Positions 20,824 through 28,818 of a stretch of DNA of 39,909 nucleotides are shown here, piece after piece. Each line of letters opens with the position of its first letter. The stretch's first letter is position 1. The notes beneath the pieces are model-generated. The model did not search any database and had not been told where the DNA came from. It was given only the letters and a program-made list of their open reading frames with translations. Location of the stretch: positions 1 to 39,909 of IMG/VR virus record IMGVR_UViG_3300030098_002718; one strand, 5' to 3'. Origin of the DNA: a virus. Made by a program: the position numbers and the translations under genes.

Positions 20824-21005
20824 TATGCTTTCTTTTTACTTAAATCTTCAATCTTTACTAATTCATTATTTTTTTTATTTTTATATTTTATAATATAAAT
20901 ATTCCCAGGTTTCAACTGACGTAACATCTTTTTATAACTCATAGCATATAAAGTTTCAGTTACATCTTTTTTAAGTGAATCTATTACTGTGTATTTATAT
21001 CTCAT
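20823..21005 (-). CDS. Small basic hypothetical protein
   Basis: 60 residues from the ATG at 21005 (MRYKYTVIDSLKKDVTETLY); a TTG six bases earlier is possible but less likely. Strand-helix-strand pattern (MLRQLKPGNIYIIKYKNKKN). It is the first gene after a non-coding region with a strong hairpin. No clear ribosome site. Confidence 0.55.
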   Translation of the reverse strand: MRYKYTVIDSLKKDVTETLYAMSYKKMLRQLKPGNIYIIKYKNKKNNELVKIEDLSKKKA

Positions 21006-21283
21006 AATCAAGTTTGTGGCTTGGCGCCCTCCGGGCGCTCTTGTTGTATATGCAATTCGAGCCTAAAAAAGGTTTTGGCATACTTACAACTCCACCACTT
21101 GGCCAAGTTTGATCTGACCCATCAGCTTTATTTGAATATGTCTAGCATATTGGTATCTCCGATGGATCAAGACCAAAGTGTGGCACCGATAAGTTTAAAG
21201 GAAAAAATGACGCTAGCCATTGTCAATAAAGACCAAATCGGTACCACGTTATGTTTGGCGTTATATAACTTTATATTTTTATA
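21006..21283. other. 278-base region without a convincing gene
   Basis: Richer in G+C than its flanks. It contains a strong hairpin at 21024-21038. TTTGGTCTT occurs twice on the minus strand in a similar setting (roughly 21168 and 21232). A plus-strand frame (21021-21353) runs antisense into the nuclease gene and has no ribosome site. A short minus-strand frame reads MPKPFLGSNCIYNKS near the hairpin and could be a micro-gene or a remnant. Holds the promoter for 20823-21005 or a non-coding RNA; I cannot decide. Confidence 0.5.
21024..21038. other. GC-rich hairpin
   Basis: GCGCCC, three-base loop TCC, GGGCGC: an entirely G+C stem in an AT-rich genome. No T run on either side, so it is not a standard terminator. 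It lies about 20 bases before the start of the 20823-21005 gene in the minus direction, where an RNA hairpin could hold back ribosomes or protect an RNA end. Confidence 0.55.
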
Positions 21284-21685
21284 TTATTTTTTTTCTTTAG
21301 ACGACAAGATTTTATCAATTTCTATCCACTTATTCGCAAGAGAAAGTTCTTGAAACCTTTCTCTCGTAACTCCTTTAGCAAGTTCTTCTCCATCAAGTCC
21401 ATCAAAAAGATAAATTTCTCTATTTTTCTTTACTAAAATGTAAATACGACCTTTATAATGTTTATAAGCCTTGTGCCATGCGATTTGTTCTACACTTAAT
21501 TTTACTTTTAATTTTGTATTTTCACGTTTTGGTGTATCAATATATTTACCTTCAATCCAACCAGACACTCCGTCAATAGTATAATGAACATCTGGTATGC
21601 CTCTCTCGATTTGTGTTTCGATACGTTGAATAAAATATTTAGGAAGTTTATCTCTAATTGTTTTCCAAAGTAGTTTTTCCATCAA
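21284..21685 (-). CDS. VRR-NUC / PD-(D/E)xK nuclease
   Basis: 133 residues. IERGIPDVHYTIDGVSGWIE followed by GKY gives the PD-(D/E)xK core: Asp32, Glu45, Lys47. This G-x-PD ... W-x-E-x-K layout is typical of the small VRR-NUC phage nucleases thought to act on branched DNA such as Holliday junctions. The rest (LSVEQIAWHKAYKHYKGRIY, YILVKKNREIYLF) matches the family's helix and final strands. It overlaps the NAD synthetase gene by 32 bases. Role in recombination, debranching before packaging or host DNA breakdown. Confidence 0.8.
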   Translation of the reverse strand: MMEKLLWKTIRDKLPKYFIQRIETQIERGIPDVHYTIDGVSGWIEGKYIDTPKRENTKLKVKLSVEQIAWHKAYKHYKGRIYILVKKNREIYLFDGLDGEELAKGVTRERFQELSLANKWIEIDKILSSKEKK

Positions 21686-22418
21686 ATTTACATATTGGTA
21701 TTGGATTCATTTTATGTAAATTCTTCTTTCTTATACTTACATATTGTTCGTATTTCTCTGATGACGGATCTTGCATTGCTCCTTCTAATTCTTTGTATGT
21801 CATTTTTAATTGATCAAAGTCTGTTCTACCATCTGACCATAATCCATCTGTTGGTTCAGCGTCAATAATTTCTTGTAAAATTTTTAATTCCTTACCCATT
21901 GCAAACACATCAGATTTCATACAATCAGCTATGGGTGATATGTCTACACCTCCATCACCATATTTAGTATAAAAGCCAACGCCAAAATCTTCAACTTTAT
22001 TTCCTGTGCCAACAACTAAACCATTTGTGCTTGCTGCTATTTGATATAAAGACAACATTCTAAATCTACTTTTTGAATTAGCAAAGCCATGTTCTTCTTT
22101 AAATTTAAATTCTCTCATTATGTCTTCCCAAGCAATATAACCTCTAGTTAAATCTAATTCAACTTTATATGCGTTTCTAAATCTAGTCGTTAACCAATTT
22201 GCGTGTTTAAGAGATAAATCGTGATGCTCGGGTCTTTGCATAATTGGCATCGAAACTGCTAAAGTTTTAAAACCAGTCATAGCACATAATGTACTTACAA
22301 CTGCTGAATCAATTCCACCAGATACTCCTACAACTAAACAGTTTGCAGGTTTGCTCATTCTTGATAAATATTCAAAAATCCATTCTTTAATGATGTTAAT
22401 TCTTTGATTAGGTAGCAT
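21654..22418 (-). CDS. nadE: NAD+ synthetase (ammonia-type)
   Basis: 254 residues, close to bacterial ammonia-dependent NadE (about 275). VVGVSGGIDSAVV at 29-41 contains the SGGxDS pyrophosphate loop (33-38) of N-type ATP pyrophosphatases. GLVVGTGNKVEDFGVGFYTK and YGDGGVDISPIADCMKSDVF match the conserved NAD synthetase substrate sites. The reaction is nicotinate adenine dinucleotide plus ATP plus ammonia to NAD+. No glutaminase domain. Start has AGGAAAAA upstream. It overlaps the UDP-sugar dehydrogenase gene by 11 bases, so the NAD producer and an NAD consumer are co-expressed. It could also refill NAD+ drained by host defences; both roles are inference. Confidence 0.9.
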   Translation of the reverse strand: MLPNQRINIIKEWIFEYLSRMSKPANCLVVGVSGGIDSAVVSTLCAMTGFKTLAVSMPIMQRPEHHDLSLKHANWLTTRFRNAYKVELDLTRGYIAWEDIMREFKFKEEHGFANSKSRFRMLSLYQIAASTNGLVVGTGNKVEDFGVGFYTKYGDGGVDISPIADCMKSDVFAMGKELKILQEIIDAEPTDGLWSDGRTDFDQLKMTYKELEGAMQDPSSEKYEQYVSIRKKNLHKMNPIPICKFDGKTTLENN

Positions 22419-23673
22419 TTTTTCCTATTGGTATATAATTTACTTTTGTTTTAATTTTTAAATATCTAAATGGATCAATTACAGTAGAGCCTTCGTGAAA
22501 ATGAAAATGATGAAATACTTCATGTTTAGTTCCAATAAAAAATAACTGAGGTCTTTCTTCCCAGCCATATTCTTTGGATATTTTTTGCATGTCAAGAGAA
22601 TCAACATAAGGATCCCACATTCTTACTTTAGCTCCTCTTTCTTCTAAAATATTTTTTAACAAAATACTAGGACTTCCTAATGTTAAATTAGTTTCTGGTT
22701 TAAAACATTTGCCGAGAATATTTATATTCTTACCTTTACTATTTGTAATACATAAATCAGCAAGCCATTCTGTTTGTTTTTCTCTTTGCTTCATAATATT
22801 ATCATACCAATTATATGATAATTTTAATTTTTTAGCAAGAAAACTTAAAGCAATATTATCTCTAGGGTGACAACCACCACCATCACCCATTCCTCCGTAC
22901 AAATACTTTTTGCTAATGATCCGGTCGGTGCACAAAGCCAAAGCATTTGTTATTGCGTCAACATCTGTATTTGGTAAATGATGACATGTTTCCATTACTG
23001 TATTCATCATTGCAATTTTAGTAGAGATAAATGTATTGTAAACAACTTTTATCATTTCTGCGTTTTCTATTGTAGTTTCATAAAATGGAGATTTATTTAT
23101 TGTTCTATAAAATTCTTTTGCTTTTTTTGCAGCATCAACATCATCAACCCCAAATAAAATTATTTCTGAATTTAAAAAATCATTTATAGTTGTACCCATT
23201 GCAATAAAAAATGGATTATAACAAAGTTTAGTGTGTTTACCTAATATTGGTTTTATCTCTCTACGAATAGTGCCTGGTAATACAGTTGATATTATTATAA
23301 CAATTTTATCTTTACCTTGTCTTTCAATTTCTTGAGATAATGAACTAAGACCATTTTGTAAAAAAGTATAATCAAAATCTGCTCTTTCATCTGGTATTCT
23401 TGTTGTACCTTCGTATTGTTCTTGATGTGGTGTTTGAATTGGAACAAAAATTATATCACTTTCTTTAACAATTGTCTCTGTATTTTTTAATTTAATTTGT
23501 GATTTATTAAGTAGTTCTTGTGCGCCTTCTTCTTTATAATTGATTGTTTTAAATCTTATATTTCTTAAAGTTAATTCATCAATATCATTTCCAATAACTT
23601 CATGACCTTTTTCTTCAATAGCTAAAGCAACTGGAAGACCTAACTTTCCTAAACCTAAAAATCCTATTTTCAT
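22408..23673 (-). CDS. UDP-glucose/GDP-mannose dehydrogenase family enzyme
   Basis: 421 residues. MKIGFLGLGKLGLPVALAIE is the Rossmann NAD site. IIISTVLPGTIRREIKPIL and NAEMIKVVYNTFISTKIAMM are family blocks. YLYGGMGDGGGCHPRDNIAL carries the catalytic Cys in the G-x-C-x-x-(K/R)-D context. The C-terminal third (INILGKCFKPETNLTLGSPS) is the UDP-binding domain. These enzymes oxidise a UDP- or GDP-sugar twice at C6 using two NAD+, giving a uronic acid donor. It sits two bases downstream of the DNA polymerase gene and overlaps the NAD synthetase gene. Sugar substrate cannot be read from the sequence. In this cluster a donor for DNA glycosylation is the interesting possibility; a capsule or surface role is the alternative. 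Confidence 0.85.
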   Translation of the reverse strand: MKIGFLGLGKLGLPVALAIEEKGHEVIGNDIDELTLRNIRFKTINYKEEGAQELLNKSQIKLKNTETIVKESDIIFVPIQTPHQEQYEGTTRIPDERADFDYTFLQNGLSSLSQEIERQGKDKIVIIISTVLPGTIRREIKPILGKHTKLCYNPFFIAMGTTINDFLNSEIILFGVDDVDAAKKAKEFYRTINKSPFYETTIENAEMIKVVYNTFISTKIAMMNTVMETCHHLPNTDVDAITNALALCTDRIISKKYLYGGMGDGGGCHPRDNIALSFLAKKLKLSYNWYDNIMKQREKQTEWLADLCITNSKGKNINILGKCFKPETNLTLGSPSILLKNILEERGAKVRMWDPYVDSLDMQKISKEYGWEERPQLFFIGTKHEVFHHFHFHEGSTVIDPFRYLKIKTKVNYIPIGKNAT

Positions 23674-23675
23674 TT

Positions 23676-25517
23676 TTATTTAATTGTGCCCCAACTATCT
23701 CCTTTCTCAACATCTACTTTTAAAGGCACGCTTAAATCTACAGCATTTTGCATTAAATGTATAGCTTCATTTAAACATTTTTGTTGATCTTTGTGTATAG
23801 AAAAATCTAATTCATCGTGTACTGTTAATTTTAAATCAATGTAATCTAAAATACCACTTTCCCAAATTTTTGACATTGCTGCTTTTGTAATATCAGCAGA
23901 TGAACCTTGAATAAGAGCATTTAAACCTGTATGTGTCATTGCTCTTTTCATCTCTTGTTTAGGATATTTTTCATATGCTTCTGACAATGTACATGGTTTT
24001 TCTCCCCAACTATTCTTAGGCTCCCATAAATTAAAACGTCTTTTTCTACCTAATAATGTTTTAATATAACCTCTTGAAGCAGCAACGTGTGATACTTGTT
24101 TAGAAAGTTCTTTTACAAAAGGTACTTTAGAATGATACTTATTAAAAAGTTCGTATGCTTGATCATCTTCTAAACCTAATTCTCTAGCAAGTTTTTTATT
24201 TCCCATACCATAAAACAAACCTAAATTAATAGTTTTAGCTTGCTTTCTTGGAATACTTGCCATATCAGCAACCATTTGATGAAAGTCTGTATTCTCATCT
24301 TTTATAAATTGATTTTGAGCAATTATTGCTGTTTCCATATTTTTTAAACTTGCGTAATGCACTAATACTCTTGGCTCTTGTTGAGAATAGTCAGCACATA
24401 CCCATTCTGAATTTTCCTCTGGTATAAATAAACTTCTGATCATCGGACCAAGTTCAGGGTCTCTAGCAGGCACTTGTTGTAAATTTGGATAATTACTACT
24501 AAACCTACCTGTTACAGTTCCATGTGGATTAAAGTTACAATGTATACGACCATCAACCGCTTTATCCAATATCATATTTTTAATAAATGTATTTCTAATC
24601 TTGTCTAACTTTCTAACATTTAAGATACTTTTACTAACATCATCCACCTGATTTTCCAACCAACTTGCAGTGAAAGATGGAGTACCTTTTGCTGTGTAAT
24701 TATAACTAATTTTATTTTTATCATATGCTTGTTTGAGAGAAGCATTTGCCCATACATTTACTTCTCCTCCTCCAAGTTTATTTAGTCTTTCTTGAGTGTC
24801 TTGTTGTTTTTTTTCTAAGTCATAGTACAATTTTTCTGCTTTCGATAAATTAATTCTTACTCCTCTTTTTCTAATTTCAAATAATAAAGTAATTAATTTT
24901 GATTCAAATTCTACTACTGCTCTTACATCTTCTTTGTCTATTCTTTCTTGTTGCTTTTGATAAATTTTAAGTGTAAGTAAAGCATCTTCTTTGGCATATT
25001 CAGCAACATGATTTGCATGTAATCTCCATAGATTATCTTTTACTTTTGCTCTTTTACCAAATTCTAATTGTATTGCTTGCTCTAATTCAACTTCATACTT
25101 TGATTTTTTTAAATAATATCTAGCCAAATTATTTAAAGAATATTTTAATCTATTTTCATCAAGTAAATGCTCTATTCCTTGAATGTCGTAAATTTTATTA
25201 TATCTATTAAAGTCAAGTCTATTATCATGTGAATAAAGCCACTCCATGTCATAAATAGCGTTAGCAAATACCATAGGTTTATTTAATTTTAATATAGCAT
25301 CCATAAATGCAATAACTTTAGAATTATTTAAATTACCTCCGCCTTGGTGTCCTACAGGAAGATACTCATTATAATTAGTATCTGTTGCCAAGGATATTCC
25401 AACTAACTTTCCATCTTTTCTAAAACCACCAGGTCCATGAGTTTTAAGTCGAGGATCGTATGTTTCAGTATCAATCGCAATAATATTTGCTTTTTCTAAT
25501 TCAGAAATTTTGAACAT
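23676..25517 (-). CDS. polA: DNA polymerase, family A, with 3'-5' exonuclease
   Basis: 613 residues. N-terminal exonuclease: IIAIDTETYD (Exo I, Asp15/Glu17), VFANAIYDMEWLY (Exo II) and YAKEDALLTL (Exo III), all present. Polymerase: TGRFSSNYPNLQQVPARDPE, motif A VCADYSQQEPRVLVHYA (about 370-386), motif B RKQAKTINLGLFYGMG, motif C LTVHDELDFSI. No 5'-3' exonuclease domain. At the position of E. coli Pol I Phe762 this enzyme has Leu432, a variant known in virioplankton polymerases and linked in that literature to slower replication and possibly temperate lifestyles. It would be the replicative polymerase. Confidence 0.95.
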   Translation of the reverse strand: MFKISELEKANIIAIDTETYDPRLKTHGPGGFRKDGKLVGISLATDTNYNEYLPVGHQGGGNLNNSKVIAFMDAILKLNKPMVFANAIYDMEWLYSHDNRLDFNRYNKIYDIQGIEHLLDENRLKYSLNNLARYYLKKSKYEVELEQAIQLEFGKRAKVKDNLWRLHANHVAEYAKEDALLTLKIYQKQQERIDKEDVRAVVEFESKLITLLFEIRKRGVRINLSKAEKLYYDLEKKQQDTQERLNKLGGGEVNVWANASLKQAYDKNKISYNYTAKGTPSFTASWLENQVDDVSKSILNVRKLDKIRNTFIKNMILDKAVDGRIHCNFNPHGTVTGRFSSNYPNLQQVPARDPELGPMIRSLFIPEENSEWVCADYSQQEPRVLVHYASLKNMETAIIAQNQFIKDENTDFHQMVADMASIPRKQAKTINLGLFYGMGNKKLARELGLEDDQAYELFNKYHSKVPFVKELSKQVSHVAASRGYIKTLLGRKRRFNLWEPKNSWGEKPCTLSEAYEKYPKQEMKRAMTHTGLNALIQGSSADITKAAMSKIWESGILDYIDLKLTVHDELDFSIHKDQQKCLNEAIHLMQNAVDLSVPLKVDVEKGDSWGTIK

Positions 25518-25975
25518 TCTGGTAATATTAATTCCTTTCTAATAAAAGTCCATGATTCACCACCATTAGCTAACCATAATTGTTTTGCAGGTTTTTCTTT
25601 TATATATTTTTCTAAAAAATAAATATGTTTTGCAGATGTATTTAAAAATAATTTAACACAAGTTACACAAGGACTTAATGTACAATATATTGAATCAATC
25701 TCAAAATTATTTTTGCACTGTATTAAAGCATTTTGTTCTGCGTGTATTGCTTGACAATCTTCTAAACCTTCGCCAGATTTAAATTTTGCACCACTACAAG
25801 GCTCATCTATACAATGTTTCGAATTAGAAGGTACACCATTATAGCCAGTAGCTAATACATGACCTAATTTATTAGTTAACACACAACCTACTTTTCTCCT
25901 GATACATGTTCCTCTTTCTGAAACTAAGTTAGCCATTTTTAAAAAATACCATTGACGTGGAATTCGATTAACCAT
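25496..25975 (-). CDS. dCMP deaminase
   Basis: 159 residues. Zinc-site motifs of the ComEB/dCMP deaminase family: AIHAEQNAL (His78, Glu80) and TLSPCVTCVKLF (Cys103, Cys106). Additional Cys around GTCIRRKVGCV and HCIDEPC are common in phage forms. The enzyme converts dCMP to dUMP for dTMP synthesis and is usually regulated by dCTP/dTTP. Starts one base inside the next gene's stop (TAATG) and overlaps the polymerase gene by 22 bases. In the present cluster it competes for dCMP with the predicted hydroxymethylase, as in T4. Confidence 0.93.
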   Translation of the reverse strand: MVNRIPRQWYFLKMANLVSERGTCIRRKVGCVLTNKLGHVLATGYNGVPSNSKHCIDEPCSGAKFKSGEGLEDCQAIHAEQNALIQCKNNFEIDSIYCTLSPCVTCVKLFLNTSAKHIYFLEKYIKEKPAKQLWLANGGESWTFIRKELILPECSKFLN

Positions 25976-26802
25976 TATAAGTAATTTAATTTTACTTGTG
26001 GTATATTTTGTTGTTCTTCTGCGCCTTGATATAAGTTTCTTATAAATTCTTCAGGTCTATGTTTATATTTATCTATTAAATTATTAAAACTAAAATTAAG
26101 AGGAAATGTATCTTGACATGCAATTACCTCTTTTGCCTTGATTAAATTTACTTCATATAGATGTCTACTACCAGCATTTATTGTAAGTTTACCTAATTTA
26201 CATTTAATTCCTTCTTTATTCAAAAATAGAGCTATATAAAAACTTATAGCAGAAAAATTAAAAGAATCATAAGGAGTTCCTAACCATACGTCATTACTTC
26301 TCATATTTGTTATACAATGTAAAAATAATTCACCACTTGCTTTTCTTAAAAAGAATTGCATTGATAATGTACAAGGTACATCTCTACTTGCTATAGGATT
26401 TTCTCTCCATATAGTTAATACCGCTTGTCTACTGTCTTGATCTTCTTTCAATTTATTTATAATATAACTTGTTTGAGTTATGATCTTCGGTCCATAAGCA
26501 CCAAAAAAAGTAACACCATCATCACTAAATCTTTTTATACCTCCTAAATATTTAGCAATTGTTTTTACATCGTTCCTTCCGTCTAACATCCAGGCTGCTT
26601 CACCTAACATAAAAGAGTAATTTAATTTTCTCTTTACATTTAAAAGAACAGGACAATCCATATCTACATGAAAAGAATCATTTAACACTTCTAAAATCTT
26701 CTCACCACGAGGTGAACAAACATATTCTGGTATTTGTATTAAGTCGTGAATTTTTTTCTTGTAGTCTATATTTAAATAATTTATAAATTCATTTGAAAAC
26801 AT
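25975..26802 (-). CDS. Thymidylate-synthase family, probable dCMP hydroxymethylase
   Basis: 275 residues. TS-fold landmarks: FMLGEAAWMLDGRND with Glu68, DSRQAVLTIWRENP, catalytic Cys144 in SRDVPCTLSMQFFLR, NMRSNDVWLGTPYDSFNFSA and INAGSRHLYEVNL with His214 and Tyr216. The decisive residue: after LG-x-P-(F/Y), thymidylate synthases have Asn (E. coli Asn177), which pairs with uracil; here it is Asp179. An Asp at this site is found in T4 dCMP hydroxymethylase, and changing Asn to Asp in thymidylate synthase is known to favour dCMP. So this protein probably makes 5-hydroxymethyl-dCMP from dCMP and methylene-tetrahydrofolate. The TS His after the catalytic Cys is Thr here. No second, standard thymidylate synthase is in the window. 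Confidence 0.82.
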   Translation of the reverse strand: MFSNEFINYLNIDYKKKIHDLIQIPEYVCSPRGEKILEVLNDSFHVDMDCPVLLNVKRKLNYSFMLGEAAWMLDGRNDVKTIAKYLGGIKRFSDDGVTFFGAYGPKIITQTSYIINKLKEDQDSRQAVLTIWRENPIASRDVPCTLSMQFFLRKASGELFLHCITNMRSNDVWLGTPYDSFNFSAISFYIALFLNKEGIKCKLGKLTINAGSRHLYEVNLIKAKEVIACQDTFPLNFSFNNLIDKYKHRPEEFIRNLYQGAEEQQNIPQVKLNYL

Positions 26803-27374
26803 TTATCAATAATTCTTTCTGTTACAGCATTTAAATCATGACCCTCTTTAAACATATCATATCTTATAAAGTCAGGTCTTTTTTTTAATGGTGCTAATGT
26901 ATCCATTAAATTATTTTGATGAAAATTAATTAAATTTGATGTAGGATAATTCCAATAATCATTATACATCTGTATTACTTTATCAATATCATAATATGCT
27001 TCTTTTCTTTTTTCTCTGTTAATTCTATGATTTTGTTTTACTTGTTCAATATCACTTGGCAAACACCATACATATAATGCTCCTTCTAATTTTAATCTTC
27101 TATAAATTTCTTCAGGATCGTAACTAGGTCCTTCTCTATAAATATGAGAATAAAATTGTTCACTAGGCCAATGTCTATCTAACAAAACTAATTTGCCATC
27201 TTGTTTTTTAGAAATTGCTAATCGTGCACTTGCTGTGTGCCATAACTTCATGTCTTTATGAACTCTTAAATGCATATAATAGGCGTCTTTACCATACTGT
27301 TCTTTAATATGTTTTATTAAAGTAGTTTTACCTACACCGTCAGGGCCTTCAAATATTACTATCCTAGCAAGCAT
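26781..27374 (-). CDS. Deoxynucleoside monophosphate kinase (thymidylate-kinase fold)
   Basis: 197 residues. P-loop IVIFEGPDGVGKTTLIKHI (residues 10-17 GPDGVGKT), a dTMP-kinase-like DRHWPSEQFYSHIYREG (the D-R-x-x-x-S-x-x-x-Y pattern, with a phosphate-binding Arg) and a lid-like NHRINREKRKEAYYDIDKV. It phosphorylates a dNMP to dNDP with ATP. Since it directly follows the predicted hydroxymethylase in the operon (22-base overlap), its substrate may be hydroxymethyl-dCMP, like T4 gp1; dTMP is the alternative. Confidence 0.82.
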   Translation of the reverse strand: MLARIVIFEGPDGVGKTTLIKHIKEQYGKDAYYMHLRVHKDMKLWHTASARLAISKKQDGKLVLLDRHWPSEQFYSHIYREGPSYDPEEIYRRLKLEGALYVWCLPSDIEQVKQNHRINREKRKEAYYDIDKVIQMYNDYWNYPTSNLINFHQNNLMDTLAPLKKRPDFIRYDMFKEGHDLNAVTERIIDKCFQMNL

Positions 27375-28399
27375 TTAAAATATTCTTTTGTTTTTTCTTT
27401 ACTCCATACTTTATTTTTAAAAGCATCATTCTGTTTATTAAATAATTCTTCTAATTTTTCATTATCTTTAGTTTCTATGTCAGAAATATCTAAACTAAAA
27501 CCATATAATTTTTTCATTTCTTCTTTATGAGCTACTACAATATTCTTAGCATCGCTAGCCATTTTGTATCTTACTCTCCACCAAGCACTTCCTTTTTCAG
27601 TATGATAATGAGGTGGACTTAATATTGCCCATGCTTTTCTATACTCTTGGTATAACTCGTGTTCTTTTAATCTTTCTTGTTTTAATTTAACATTACCAAA
27701 ATTTTTAACTTCCCATTGAAAATTATTATCTTTTAACCAATTCATTTTATTTAATAAACTTGCCATAATCCAATGCTTACTTTTTACTCTAACTGGTAAT
27801 TGTGTCGAAAATAAGTCAACGTCAGGATTATCTAAATATGTATCAGTATAAGGTGTTGGATCCCAATTAATTATTTCTTTACTCTTTACACCTAAAGTTG
27901 AATAATCTCCTCCATCATACGCAGGTATTAATAATTTTGGCCAAGTATCGAAAGCATAATGATCAACTAAATCTTCAATTTCTTTCTTATAATCTTGTGC
28001 TTCTTCCCAATTTACTTTACCTACCGGATTGCCTGCTTTACTTAATTTTTTCCAAATTCTCCAATGACCTCTAGCAAATGTTCCAAAACCAGAAACAGAT
28101 TGTTTTACTTGCCAATCATCAATTGAAACTATTGCGTCAGGTCTTTTAATTAATGTATATGCTGCTCCATACCAAAATCTTGCAGATAAACTATTCGGAC
28201 CAAAAACATAAACAATTACTTTATCATATTTACTTACATCTTCCCCTGGAGTAATAGGTTTTTGTATTACGTCATATCCTATATCTTTTAAAACTTTAGG
28301 TAAAATTCTTGCTGAAGTTGCAATATTTAATGTACTTTTAGCAGTTCCTATTGCTAAAGCATTAAATCCTGTAATTAATATTCTTTGCTTTCGTTCCAT
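27359..28399 (-). CDS. GT-B-like glycosyltransferase, possible DNA glycosyltransferase
   Basis: 346 residues. N-terminal Rossmann-like half starts RILITGFNALAIGTAKSTLN with a Gly/Ala-rich turn, and has YDKVIVYVFGPNSLSARFWY. The C-terminal half has AWAILSPPHYHTEKGSAWWR followed by VRYKMASDAKNIVVA, resembling the nucleotide-sugar site of GT-B enzymes, in which a Gly-Ser-Trp-Trp-Arg pattern recurs in phage transferases. No membrane segment. It lies between the kinase and the MazG-like gene, all overlapping, so a role in glucosylating hydroxymethylcytosine in DNA is the most economical reading, by analogy with T4 alpha/beta glucosyltransferases. Family assignment from motif appearance only. Confidence 0.62.
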   Translation of the reverse strand: MERKQRILITGFNALAIGTAKSTLNIATSARILPKVLKDIGYDVIQKPITPGEDVSKYDKVIVYVFGPNSLSARFWYGAAYTLIKRPDAIVSIDDWQVKQSVSGFGTFARGHWRIWKKLSKAGNPVGKVNWEEAQDYKKEIEDLVDHYAFDTWPKLLIPAYDGGDYSTLGVKSKEIINWDPTPYTDTYLDNPDVDLFSTQLPVRVKSKHWIMASLLNKMNWLKDNNFQWEVKNFGNVKLKQERLKEHELYQEYRKAWAILSPPHYHTEKGSAWWRVRYKMASDAKNIVVAHKEEMKKLYGFSLDISDIETKDNEKLEELFNKQNDAFKNKVWSKEKTKEYFKCLLG

Positions 28400-28818
28400 T
28401 CTCTTTCTTCTTCCAATATTCTTTCTATGTTAGGAGCTTTCCAATCTTTAGGTTTAACTACATCAAATTTAGTTCCACGTTTTTTTGATTTGCTTTTAGC
28501 TCTAATTTTAGTCATATTTGCTCTTTGAACCTCTTTCCACGCTTTATGAAAAGGTAAATTAAAAAGCCAAGCTGTACCTAATGCTATGTAAACAATATCA
28601 ACTAAAGCATCTAATGCTGCAGCAGCGTCCTTTTTTGTTATTGCATTTGTATATTCTGCAAATTCTTCTGCTAAAAAAGAAGTTCTAAAATTTACTAATT
28701 CGTTATCATCAGGTATACCAACTTTTTCGTTCTTATCAAAACCAAATTTTTTATGAAAAGAATCAATATCTTTTAATAATTTATCATCTTCTTCGTCAAA
28801 CATATGTACATCTGTCAT
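28375..28818 (-). CDS. MazG-like nucleotide pyrophosphatase
   Basis: 147 residues. All-alpha NTP-pyrophosphatase motifs: FLAEEFAEYTNAI (Glu51, Glu52, Glu55) and ALDALVDIVYIALG (Asp70, Asp74), the metal-binding ExxE...ExxD arrangement. These enzymes hydrolyse (d)NTPs to (d)NMP and pyrophosphate. In T4 a dCTPase (gp56) removes dCTP so only the modified base enters DNA; a similar job here would fit the neighbours. Alternatively it could act on ppGpp-related or other nucleotides, as proposed for marine phage MazG. Overlaps the genes on both sides. Confidence 0.85.
   Translation of the reverse strand: MTDVHMFDEEDDKLLKDIDSFHKKFGFDKNEKVGIPDDNELVNFRTSFLAEEFAEYTNAITKKDAAAALDALVDIVYIALGTAWLFNLPFHKAWKEVQRANMTKIRAKSKSKKRGTKFDVVKPKDWKAPNIERILEEEREWNESKEY

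Noticed and set aside
21040-21110. tRNA-like stretch with GGCCAAGTGGT and GCTCGAAT
   Set aside because: The acceptor, D and T stems do not pair; only two short strings resemble a tRNA.
21021-21353. Plus-strand 110-codon open frame
   Set aside because: It runs antisense into the nuclease gene, has no ribosome site, and its codon content looks random.
26781-27374. Assignment of the kinase specifically as host-type thymidylate kinase
   Set aside because: The fold fits, but the substrate cannot be read from the motifs and the neighbouring hydroxymethylase suggests another nucleotide.
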